Origin: JANNOG01 sp031398915
Lineage (GTDB): Bacteria; Actinomycetota; Actinomycetes; Actinomycetales; JBBAYJ01
DNA length: 5,201 nt
Reading direction: 5' to 3'
Assembly: GCA_031398915.1 (NCBI GenBank)
Contig: JANNOG010000106.1
Location: 1-5,201 of the forward strand
Numbering within the stretch: the stretch's first letter is position 1; every line of letters begins with the position of its first letter. This document shows, piece after piece, positions 1 through 5,201 of the stretch. Under the pieces are notes generated by a model that saw only the letters and a list, made by a program, of their open reading frames with translations, was not told the DNA's origin and ran no database searches. Both the position numbers and the translations under genes were made by a program.

Positions 1-65
1 CCCACACCTCCCGCACCCGCGCCACCCGCACCCGCGCCACCCGCACCCACACCTCCCGCACCCGC
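1..65 (+). repeat. In-frame Pro/Ala codon repeats in the linker of the first gene
   Basis: The 15-base unit CCCGCACCCGCGCCA occurs twice in tandem (10-24 and 25-39). A 20-base segment at 1-20 recurs exactly at 46-65, a shift of 45 bases or 15 codons. All are in frame and encode a Pro-Ala-Pro type linker, probably flexible or extended. The top strand carries eight CCC tracts between 10 and 63 separated alternately by 3 and 6 bases, so the bottom strand has a G-quadruplex-type pattern. The repeat may extend left of the window. Confidence 0.85.
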
Positions 66-1194
66 ACCGGCGCCCCCAGCGCCGACCCCCGCCCCCGAGC
101 CGGAGCCACTGCCGACTCCCCTCCCGCAGGCAGTGACGGACCCCGGACCGGCCTTCACCACCCTCGGCAGTGACACGATGGGACATGCCGGGCGTCAGGG
201 TGGCCCTATCGAGGTGCCCGACGCCGCTCCTGCGGAGGTGGACCCGATGGTCGACCCCGCAGTGGCGGCCGGGGCGACGACGGTGCTGCCCGTATCGCGG
301 ATCCGCCGCACAGTGACATTGCCGGACACGATCGAGGCACACACCTCCGTACCGCAGTGGCGACGAGCAGCCGATGACGCCGAGCCCGTACCGGCCGGGC
401 GCGCTCGACGCTCGGGGATGCGCTGGAGCGCCGACCCGGCAGACGGATGGTCACTGCTGCCGGGCGAGGGCGGCGGTGTCTCCGAGGAGACGCGGCAACG
501 GGGGCGAACGCTCGTCCCGGAGGAGGACTATCGCTGGTTGCCCGAGAACGACGGGGTCGATGCCGACCAAGCCCGGAGCCGGCGAATAGTCGGGCTCGTG
601 GTGGTCCTCTTGTTCCTGGTCGTCGTCCTGGTGGGCGGCGGGTGGGCGCTCAACAACACCGGTCTCGTCAATCGACCCAGCGCCGAACCCACTGTGGTCG
701 TGGTCACCGTCGAGCCCACGCCCCCGGTCGCACCGCCTGTCGTCGAGGCACCGCCACCGCAACCGGTCACCGCCGCGGGCGTGCAGCCATTGGACCCACC
801 GCCGGGAGACAACGACGAGCGGGACGACGAGGCACCTCGCGCCATCGACGGTGACCCGGCAACGGCGTGGACGACCGAGACGTACCGCAGCCAGGACTTC
901 GGTGGGCTGAAAGAGGGCGTGGGGTTGCTCGTCGCGCTGCCTGCCCCGACGACGACGACGACCATGACTATCACTGCACCGGGCGTCGAAGGCCGCTTCG
1001 AGGTCCGGGGCGCTACCCAGCCCGCCTACGAGGGATCCACGGTGTTGGCGGAGGGGCAGACGTCGGACGCCGGTCCGGTGACCCTCACCTGGGCGGCGAC
1101 CGAGACGTCGTTCCTCATCGTGTGGTTCACCGCTTTACCGCAGGCGGATACCGGGGAGTGGCGAGGGGCCATCGCGGAGATTCAGCTGGCGTGA
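1..1194 (+). CDS. C-terminal part of a MurJ-associated membrane protein with discoidin-like domain (5' end outside window)
   Basis: The frame is open from the first base, so the gene begins upstream; the in-frame GTG at 133 is only an internal valine codon. Of the 397 visible residues, about 1-43 are a Pro/Ala repeat linker. Residues 45-195 are a polar, Arg/Asp-rich and probably cytoplasmic stretch. Residues 196-217 are one transmembrane helix, preceded by SRR as expected for an N-in anchor. Residues 218-262 are a Thr/Val/Pro-rich stalk, and residues 262-397 form a beta-rich domain. That domain contains DDEAPRAIDGDPATAWTTE, typical of the discoidin/galactose-binding-like tail found on actinobacterial MurJ or kinase-like proteins encoded next to sigM. 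In mycobacteria the equivalent tail belongs to MurJ (Rv3910), the lipid II flippase, following a pseudokinase domain. Whether the missing N-terminus here is MurJ, a pseudokinase or both cannot be seen. The TGA overlaps the sigma factor start by four bases. Confidence 0.8.
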   Translation, partial: PTPPAPAPPAPAPPAPTPPAPAPAPPAPTPAPEPEPLPTPLPQAVTDPGPAFTTLGSDTMGHAGRQGGPIEVPDAAPAEVDPMVDPAVAAGATTVLPVSRIRRTVTLPDTIEAHTSVPQWRRAADDAEPVPAGRARRSGMRWSADPADGWSLLPGEGGGVSEETRQRGRTLVPEEDYRWLPENDGVDADQARSRRIVGLVVVLLFLVVVLVGGGWALNNTGLVNRPSAEPTVVVVTVEPTPPVAPPVVEAPPPQPVTAAGVQPLDPPPGDNDERDDEAPRAIDGDPATAWTTETYRSQDFGGLKEGVGLLVALPAPTTTTTMTITAPGVEGRFEVRGATQPAYEGSTVLAEGQTSDAGPVTLTWAATETSFLIVWFTALPQADTGEWRGAIAEIQLA

Positions 1195-1799
1195 ATCCTG
1201 CTCTCAGCGACGCCGCACTACTCGACGCCCACCTGGGCGGGGATTCCGACGCCTTCGTCGAACTCTTCACACGCCACCGCGACGTGTTGTGGGCCGTGGC
1301 GCTGCGAATGACGGGAAATCCCGAGGACGCCGCGGACGCCGTCCAGGACGCCATGCTGTCCGCGTTACGGGGAGCGGGCGGATTCGAGGGCCGATCGGCT
1401 GTCCGGACCTGGCTGTACCGGATCGTGGTCAACGCCGCGCTGGACCGGTTACGGCGCTCGCGCACTCGGCCGACCTGGCCGATCGGCGAGCACGACCCGC
1501 GGGCTCCTGGAGACGAGATGGCTCGCGTCGTCGACCGGATGGACCTGAACAGCGCGTTGGCACAGTTGTCACCGGGGCAGCGAGCCGCCGTCGTGCTGGT
1601 CGACGCCCACGGCCTGGCGGTGGCCGATGTCGCCGAGATACTCGATGTGCCGGTCGGCACGGTCAAATCGCGGTGTTCTCGGGCCCGGGCGCAACTGGCT
1701 CAGATCTTGACGACCGATCGAGGGAACGAACCGTTGCTTCGCGTCGTCCAATCCCCGACACCTGACGGTCGTGCCGATTGGGAAAGTGGGAGGCGATGA
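1191..1799 (+). CDS. sigM: ECF RNA polymerase sigma factor, SigM type
   Basis: This 202-residue protein is a group 4 (extracytoplasmic function) sigma factor that would direct RNA polymerase to stress promoters. Region 2 spans about residues 19-89 and includes DAFVELFTRHRDVLWAVALR, the -10 recognition helix area DAADAVQDAMLSA and the TWLYRIVVNAALDRLRR end. A linker spans 90-117. Region 4 spans 118-170 with ALAQLSPGQRAAVVLVDAHG and a helix-turn-helix around VADVAEILDVPVGTVKSRCSRAR. A polar 30-residue tail follows. The start is taken as GTG at 1191 because it gives the normal ECF length and a GTGA overlap with the upstream stop; GCGGAGA at 1174-1180 can serve as ribosome binding site. The open frame continues upstream to about 867 but that part overlaps the preceding gene and has no sigma homology. 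Position between the discoidin-tail protein and a membrane anti-sigma factor supports SigM. Control by the downstream anti-sigma factor is inferred. Confidence 0.93.
   Translation: MNPALSDAALLDAHLGGDSDAFVELFTRHRDVLWAVALRMTGNPEDAADAVQDAMLSALRGAGGFEGRSAVRTWLYRIVVNAALDRLRRSRTRPTWPIGEHDPRAPGDEMARVVDRMDLNSALAQLSPGQRAAVVLVDAHGLAVADVAEILDVPVGTVKSRCSRARAQLAQILTTDRGNEPLLRVVQSPTPDGRADWESGRR
1722..1748 (+). promoter_or_regulatory. Possible ECF-type promoter inside the 3' end of sigM
   Basis: GGGAAC at 1722-1727 is followed 17 bases later by CGTC at 1745-1748. This fits the general ECF pattern GGAAC-N16-18-CGTC known for SigM-class sigma factors. It lies about 50 bases before the anti-sigma start at 1796 and could give extra, autoregulated expression of that gene. 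It sits within coding sequence and could be a chance match. Confidence 0.25.
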
Positions 1800-2725
1800 G
1801 CGACACCGAGCACGACTGGGTTGCCGCCCTCCTCGCCGCTGACCGGGTGGGGCCGATGCCGAGCGGGGTGAGCGATCGGGTGGTCGCCGCGCTCCGTGGC
1901 ACCGCCGTGTCTGGTCAGCAGGCCACCGAGACCGTGCCGCGGGTGCTGACGTCGCCACCACTGGGTGGCCCTGCGATGCGGACGGCCAATCCGATGCCGA
2001 CCGGCAGTGCGTTGCCGACCGTGGGTGCGTTGCCGACGGCCAGTCCCATGCCGACCGGCAGTGCGTCGCCGACCGTGGGTGGTGGCCAACGCCGAGACCA
2101 GCGCAACGAAGACGCCTCGGATCGCCGCCACTTCTTGCTGTGGCGCATCGCACCCGTGGCGGCGGCCATGATCGTCGTGGCTGGAGCGAGCGCGGTGGTG
2201 GCGACGCAATTGCGGCCTGAGCAGCAGCAGGTGGCGTCGAGTGCCGCCGAGGCAGTAGATCCCGGAGTAGCACCCAACGGATTGGTCGCGTCAGGAACGC
2301 AATACACCTCCGCAGACCTCGCAGCCCAGGCTCAGGCACTGCTGACCGCCGTCACCCAGGGAGATGCACGCAGCCTGTCCGCGGCGGCCGACGACGTCGG
2401 CGGCGGCGGCCTGGCCAGCGCTGCTGCGCCCGAGGCGGCGGGCACGGACGAGTCCGCGGGCACGCAGGATGGCGCCAGCGCCGTTCCGGACCCCTTACTG
2501 AACAGCCCGCTCGTCTCGGCCGCGGCCTACCAGCAATGCGCGCAAACCCTCGGCGCGCCCGAGGGGGTCCTGCCGACCGCCATCGATCTAGCGGTGTTCG
2601 ACGGGACAGAGGCAGCAATCGTCGTGCTGCAGAACCGCGCCGGGGACGGGTTCGAGGTCATCGTGACGGACCGGTTGTGCAACCCGGACACCGAGCGGGC
2701 GTCGACCAGTTTCGTGGGGCCCTAG
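1796..2725 (+). CDS. Single-pass membrane anti-sigma factor for the SigM-type sigma factor
   Basis: This 309-residue protein likely holds the SigM-type sigma factor inactive at the membrane; it matches in position and architecture the mycobacterial anti-SigM protein (Rv3912). The short cytoplasmic N-terminus (about 1-38) has amphipathic segments around DWVAALLAADRV and GVSDRVVAALRG, the likely sigma contact. No HxxxCxxC zinc motif is present. Residues 66-95 are a hexapeptide repeat, 114-138 one transmembrane helix, and 139-235 an Ala/Gly-rich low-complexity stalk. Residues 236-296 form an extracytoplasmic domain (AAYQQCAQTLG, then AIDLAVFDGTEAAIVVLQ). The only two cysteines, Cys248 and Cys295, are both in this outer domain and may form a disulfide. 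ATG at 1796 is chosen for its ATGA overlap with the sigma gene; GGGAAAG at 1780-1786 is well spaced, while GGAGG at 1789-1793 lies very close. TTG at 1778 is an in-frame alternative adding six residues. Confidence 0.85.
   Translation: MSDTEHDWVAALLAADRVGPMPSGVSDRVVAALRGTAVSGQQATETVPRVLTSPPLGGPAMRTANPMPTGSALPTVGALPTASPMPTGSASPTVGGGQRRDQRNEDASDRRHFLLWRIAPVAAAMIVVAGASAVVATQLRPEQQQVASSAAEAVDPGVAPNGLVASGTQYTSADLAAQAQALLTAVTQGDARSLSAAADDVGGGGLASAAAPEAAGTDESAGTQDGASAVPDPLLNSPLVSAAAYQQCAQTLGAPEGVLPTAIDLAVFDGTEAAIVVLQNRAGDGFEVIVTDRLCNPDTERASTSFVGP
1991..2080 (+). repeat. Five-copy 18-bp (hexapeptide) repeat in the anti-sigma gene
   Basis: Five in-frame 18-base units encode PMPTGS, ALPTVG, ALPTAS, PMPTGS and ASPTVG (residues 66-95), with PT constant at positions 3-4 of each unit. 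At a larger scale 1981-2026 and 2035-2080 match at 43 of 46 bases with a 54-base shift, which suggests duplication of a three-unit block. The segment lies in the cytoplasmic linker between the presumed sigma-binding region and the membrane helix, so its length may vary between strains. Confidence 0.9.
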
Positions 2726-2734
2726 TCAGGCCTC

Positions 2735-2751
2735 GTCACGCGGCTCGTGAC
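2735..2751. other. Perfect 6-bp inverted repeat downstream of the anti-sigma gene
   Basis: GTCACG (2735-2740) and CGTGAC (2746-2751) are exact reverse complements around a 5-base loop, starting 10 bases after the anti-sigma stop codon. No T-tract follows, so it is not a canonical intrinsic terminator. It could be a weak actinobacterial-style terminator, a transcript-end stabiliser or a protein-binding site before trxB. Its right arm overlaps the first unit of the neighbouring tandem repeat by three bases. Confidence 0.5.
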
Positions 2752-2787
2752 CATCGCTCGGGACCATCGCTCGGGAACATCGCCGGG
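2749..2787 (+). repeat. Three tandem 13-bp units upstream of trxB
   Basis: GACCATCGCTCGG occurs at 2749-2761 and again exactly at 2762-2774. A third unit, GAACATCGCCGGG (2775-2787), matches at 10 of 13 positions. The repeat is non-coding and sits directly on the putative -35 region: the third unit's change from GACC to GAAC, joined to the GG that ends the second unit, makes the GGGAAC element. Confidence 0.85.
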
Positions 2788-2799
2788 GCCAGCCTAGTT
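2773..2799 (+). promoter_or_regulatory. Putative SigR/SigH-type (thiol stress) promoter of trxB-trxA
   Basis: GGGAAC (2773-2778) is separated by exactly 18 bases from GTT (2797-2799). This matches the SigR (Streptomyces) and SigH (Mycobacterium) consensus GGGAAY-N16-18-GTT, and trxBA operons are classic targets of those sigma factors. Transcription would start near 2806, about 23 bases before the trxB ATG. No CGTC of the SigM type follows at the right spacing. Recognition by SigR/SigH is inferred; neither that sigma factor nor its anti-sigma factor is encoded in the window. Confidence 0.55.
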
Positions 2800-2814
2800 A
2801 GGGCCAACGAGATC

Positions 2815-2821
2815 GAAAGGA
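2815..2821 (+). promoter_or_regulatory. Ribosome binding site of trxB
   Basis: GAAAGGA lies seven bases before the ATG at 2829. It fixes that ATG as the start and agrees with the short leader expected from the putative promoter. Confidence 0.75.
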
Positions 2822-2828
2822 CGTAGAC

Positions 2829-3848
2829 ATGAGCGCCACCAGCACCTCTACCGACGCTGATATCCGCGAGGTCGTCATCATCGGGTCCGGCCCCGCGGGG
2901 TACACCGCTGCGGTGTACGCCGCCCGCGCCGGCTTGCGGCCGGTCCTTATCGAGGGGTCTGTCACTGCCGGTGGAGCCCTGATGAACACAACCGAGGTGG
3001 AGAACTACCCAGGCTTCGAGAACGGCATCCTGGGTCCCGAGCTGATGGAAGCGATGCGCGCCCAGGCCGAACGATTCGGTGCCGAGATCATCACGGACGA
3101 CGCGATCGAGGCTCAGCTCCACGGTGACGTGAAGGTGGTTCGTACCGGCGGCGGAGCGACGTATCGAGGCCGAGCGGTCATCCTCGCCATGGGTTCGGTC
3201 TACCGCGAGCTCGGTCTTGCCGACGAGAAGCGTCTGGGCGGCAAGGGCGTGTCGTGGTGCGCCACCTGTGACGGCTTCTTCTTCAAGGGCAAGGACATCG
3301 CCGTGGTGGGCGGTGGCGACACCGCTCTGGAGGAGGCGACCTTCCTGTCACGCTTCGGCCGCAGCGTCACGGTCGTGCACCGTCGCGATTCGTTGCGCGC
3401 CTCCAAGGTGATGCAGGATCGCGCATTCGCCGATCCCAAGATCTCCTTCATCTGGAACAGTGAGGTCGTAGGGATCCACGGCGACACCAGTGTCACCGGG
3501 CTACGGCTGCGTGACGTCCACTCCGGCGCCGAGCGGGACATGGACGTCAGTGGAGTCTTCATCGCCATCGGTCACGACCCGCGGGTGGAACTGGTCACCG
3601 ACCAGATCACCCTGGACGAGGAGGGCTACGTCGCCGTCCAGGGCCGGACCACCCTGACCAACATCGCTGGTGTCTTCGCTGCCGGTGATGTCGTCGACCA
3701 TTCGTACCGCCAAGCGATCACGGCTGCCGGATCCGGCTGTGCAGCTGCGTTGGACGCCGAGCGATACCTGTCGGCACTGGACGACGTCCAGTCGCCCGAC
3801 CTCGACTCTTCCGCCATACCCGCCATCCTCGAGGACGTGACCCCATGA
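2829..3848 (+). CDS. trxB: Thioredoxin reductase (NADPH, FAD-dependent)
   Basis: This 339-residue cytoplasmic flavoenzyme transfers electrons from NADPH through FAD and a redox-active cysteine pair to thioredoxin. The FAD-binding GSGPAG is at residues 19-24 and TEVENYPGF follows in the usual place. The catalytic CATC is at 144-147, followed by DGFFFKGKDIAVVGGGDTALEEA, with the NADPH Rossmann GGGDTA at 161-166. HRRDSLR at 184-190 supplies the basic residues that bind the NADPH phosphate. The C-terminal FAD motif GVFAAGD at 281-287 leads into the conserved RQAITAAGSGCAAALDAE. It is the low-molecular-weight class, slightly longer than usual because of an N-terminal Ser/Thr-rich tag and a 20-25 residue acidic tail. 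The stop overlaps the trxA start by four bases, so reductase and substrate are co-translated. Confidence 0.97.
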   Translation: MSATSTSTDADIREVVIIGSGPAGYTAAVYAARAGLRPVLIEGSVTAGGALMNTTEVENYPGFENGILGPELMEAMRAQAERFGAEIITDDAIEAQLHGDVKVVRTGGGATYRGRAVILAMGSVYRELGLADEKRLGGKGVSWCATCDGFFFKGKDIAVVGGGDTALEEATFLSRFGRSVTVVHRRDSLRASKVMQDRAFADPKISFIWNSEVVGIHGDTSVTGLRLRDVHSGAERDMDVSGVFIAIGHDPRVELVTDQITLDEEGYVAVQGRTTLTNIAGVFAAGDVVDHSYRQAITAAGSGCAAALDAERYLSALDDVQSPDLDSSAIPAILEDVTP

Positions 3849-4165
3849 CCCGTGCCGTGACCGAAACCGACTTCGATGCCGTCGTCCTGCAATCGGAGAT
3901 TCCGGTGCTCGTCGACTTCTGGGCCCCGTGGTGTGCACCGTGCAAGAAGATCTCGCCGATCGTCGACGACATCGGTACGGGAAACGTCGGACGCCTCGAC
4001 GTGGTCAAGCTGAACATCGACGAGAGCCCGGCCATTGCCGCCCGCTACGGCGTGACTGCGATCCCGACGCTGGCGGTCTTCTCGGGCGGTGAGGTGGTCC
4101 AGTCCATCACGGGTCTCAAGTCCAAAGCCGCTCTGCTGGCCGACCTGGCGAACTTCGTCGCCTGA
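3845..4165 (+). CDS. trxA: Thioredoxin
   Basis: This 106-residue protein has the full thioredoxin fold and would reduce protein disulfides in the cytoplasm after being recharged by the adjacent reductase. The active site is FWAPWCAPCKK with Cys30 and Cys33; the usual first X residue, Gly, is Ala here. The conserved buried Asp is Asp24, and cis-Pro74 sits in AIPTLAVF, before the last strands GGEVVQSITGLKSKAAL. Length is normal for TrxA. ATG at 3845 is chosen for its ATGA overlap with trxB and GAGGAC at 3831-3836, eight bases upstream. It is most likely transcribed with trxB. In mycobacteria the equivalent gene is trxC. Confidence 0.97.
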   Translation: MTRAVTETDFDAVVLQSEIPVLVDFWAPWCAPCKKISPIVDDIGTGNVGRLDVVKLNIDESPAIAARYGVTAIPTLAVFSGGEVVQSITGLKSKAALLADLANFVA

Positions 4166-4195
4166 GGCCACTGATGGTTGGGTCACACTAGGCAG

Positions 4196-5201
4196 ATGGC
4201 CGGGACCAGGATCGACCGTTGGCACGACGTCTACTCTAACCGTGCCGCGGGCATGTCGGCGTCCGAGATCCGTGCCCTGTTCGCTGTCGCCAGTCGCCCT
4301 GAGGTAGTCAGCCTGGCCGGTGGGATGCCCCCACTGGATACCCTGCCGATCGAACTGGTGTCTGATATCGCCCGTCGTGTCGTCGCCGACGATTTCGCCG
4401 TCGCCCTGCAGTACGGCGCGGCGCAAGGCGACATCTCGCTGCGCGAGGGTGTGGTCGAGGTGGCGGCGGCGTCGGGCGTCCACACCCGGGCCGGCGACGT
4501 CGTCGTGACGATGGGCTCGCAGCAGGCGCTCGATCTGCTGGCTCGCATTCTGCTGGACCCGGGTGACGTCGTCCTGGTCGAGAGCCCCAGCTACGTCGGA
4601 GCGCTCGGCGTCTTCCGGTCGTACGAGGCACGCATCGTGCATCTGCAATGCGACGGTGACGGTGCTCATCCCGCCGACCTCGAATGCCGAGTGAACGCCG
4701 AGCGGGCCGCGGGCCGACGGGTCAAGCTCGTGTACCTCAATCCCAACCACCAGAACCCGTCCGGCATCAGCACCACACTCGAGCGGCGCAGCGAGTTGAT
4801 GGCGGCGGCCGGCCGCTGTGGGGTCCTCGTCGTGGAGGACGATCCGTACAGCCTGCTCGGGTTCGACGGGGACCCGCTGGCACCCATCCGCTCGCTGGAC
4901 CCGGATGGCGTCGTGTATCTGGGGTCGTTCTCCAAGACGTTCGCGCCCGGCCTACGAATCGGGTTCGCGGTCGCACCGCCGGCCATCCGCGACAAGCTGG
5001 TACTGGCTGCCGAGTCTGCCATGCTGTGCCCCAGCGCCTTGTCGCAGCGTGTGATCGCGACCTACCTGCGCGAATACCCCTGGCGCCATCACGTCAAGGG
5101 ACTGCGTGAGCTGTATCGCGAGCGATGCGACGCCCTGGTCGGGGCCCTCGCCCAACATCTGCCTGACGGTGCGTGGCAGACACCGGACGGCGGCTTCTTC
5201 G
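4196..5201 (+). CDS. PLP-dependent aminotransferase, class I/II fold type I (3' end outside window)
   Basis: The first 335 codons have no stop and the gene continues off the right edge. The protein resembles the 2-aminoadipate/LysN-like and MocR-domain group of aspartate-aminotransferase-fold enzymes. Visible cofactor residues are Tyr73 in LQYGAAQGD, the phosphate-loop region TMGSQQALDLL (about 105-115), Asn187 in NPNHQNPSG, Asp216 and Tyr218 in VVEDDPYSLL, and the Schiff-base lysine Lys247 in GSFSKTFAPGLRIGF. Little or no sequence precedes the domain, so there is no N-terminal GntR regulator as in MocR proteins. The amino acid substrate cannot be told. ATG at 4196 has only a weak AGG before it. 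TTG at 4178, with GAGG at 4164-4167, would add six residues. It lies 30 bases after trxA without a clear terminator and may be read from the same transcript; similar genes occur near parB in some actinobacteria. Confidence 0.9.
   Translation, partial: MAGTRIDRWHDVYSNRAAGMSASEIRALFAVASRPEVVSLAGGMPPLDTLPIELVSDIARRVVADDFAVALQYGAAQGDISLREGVVEVAAASGVHTRAGDVVVTMGSQQALDLLARILLDPGDVVLVESPSYVGALGVFRSYEARIVHLQCDGDGAHPADLECRVNAERAAGRRVKLVYLNPNHQNPSGISTTLERRSELMAAAGRCGVLVVEDDPYSLLGFDGDPLAPIRSLDPDGVVYLGSFSKTFAPGLRIGFAVAPPAIRDKLVLAAESAMLCPSALSQRVIATYLREYPWRHHVKGLRELYRERCDALVGALAQHLPDGAWQTPDGGFF

Noticed and set aside
133..135. GTG as a start codon for the first gene
   Set aside because: The same frame is open and low-complexity Pro/Ala back to base 1, so the codon lies inside a longer protein.
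867..1190. Upstream extension of the sigma factor frame
   Set aside because: It would overlap the discoidin-like domain by over 300 bases and encodes Asp/Arg/Gly-rich sequence without sigma homology. GTG at 1191 gives the normal length.
1312..1323. CGGG-AAAT-CCCG inverted repeat in sigM
   Set aside because: A 4-bp stem inside conserved region 2 coding sequence is expected by chance at this GC content.
1569..2339. 256-codon minus-strand open frame with repeated residues
   Set aside because: Its repeats are the mirror of the hexapeptide repeat in the anti-sigma gene, and the sense frame has coherent sigma and anti-sigma features.
4166..4179. GGCCA/TGGTT hairpin after trxA as a terminator
   Set aside because: Five pairs with two G-U wobbles and no T-tract are too weak to call.
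4174..4191. Five-codon mini-ORF (MVGSH) between trxA and the aminotransferase, with GAGG six bases upstream
   Set aside because: It could act as a leader peptide but is too short to separate from chance; no attenuator structure follows.
3626..4750. Long 374-codon open frame on the minus strand
   Set aside because: It runs antisense through trxB, trxA and the aminotransferase, all with clear family motifs. Long antisense frames are expected in GC-rich coding DNA, and its product shows no recognisable domain.
1..5201. parS sites, DnaA boxes, tRNA genes, IS ends or CRISPR repeats
   Set aside because: Looked for because the synteny suggests the origin region, but none was found by eye.

Overview
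The window is a compact, high-GC chromosomal segment with every recognised gene on the + strand. It reads as part of an Actinomycetota genome. The gene order (membrane protein with a discoidin-like tail, ECF sigma factor of the SigM type, its membrane anti-sigma factor, thioredoxin reductase, thioredoxin) is the conserved block that in mycobacteria runs Rv3910 (murJ), sigM, Rv3912, trxB2, trxC and lies close to parB/parA and oriC. No parS site, DnaA box or replication gene falls inside this window, so proximity to the origin is inferred from synteny. I cannot name a genus.

Layout. Positions 1-1194 hold the 3' end of a membrane protein: a Pro/Ala repeat linker, a cytoplasmic juxtamembrane stretch, one transmembrane helix and an extracytoplasmic discoidin-like domain. 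It overlaps by four bases with the sigM-type sigma factor (1191-1799), which overlaps by four bases with a single-pass anti-sigma factor (1796-2725). A 103-base intergenic region (2726-2828) follows. It contains an inverted repeat, three tandem copies of a 13-bp unit, a promoter-like GGGAAC-N18-GTT and a Shine-Dalgarno sequence. trxB (2829-3848) and trxA (3845-4165) overlap by four bases. After 30 bases comes a fold-type I PLP-dependent aminotransferase, which runs off the right edge (4196-5201).

How the genes fit together. The first three genes look like one translationally coupled unit joining an envelope protein to an ECF sigma/anti-sigma pair. trxB and trxA form a second coupled unit, the NADPH-thioredoxin disulfide-reduction system. 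The promoter-like sequence before trxB fits the SigR/SigH thiol-stress consensus rather than the SigM one, so the two units may answer to different sigma factors. The aminotransferase has no obvious functional tie to them.

I see no mobile element, CRISPR array or RNA gene. No clearly new system is present. The points most worth a second look are the regulatory region before trxB, the hexapeptide repeat and cysteine pair of the anti-sigma factor, the CAPC active site of the thioredoxin, and a possible internal ECF promoter at the end of sigM.
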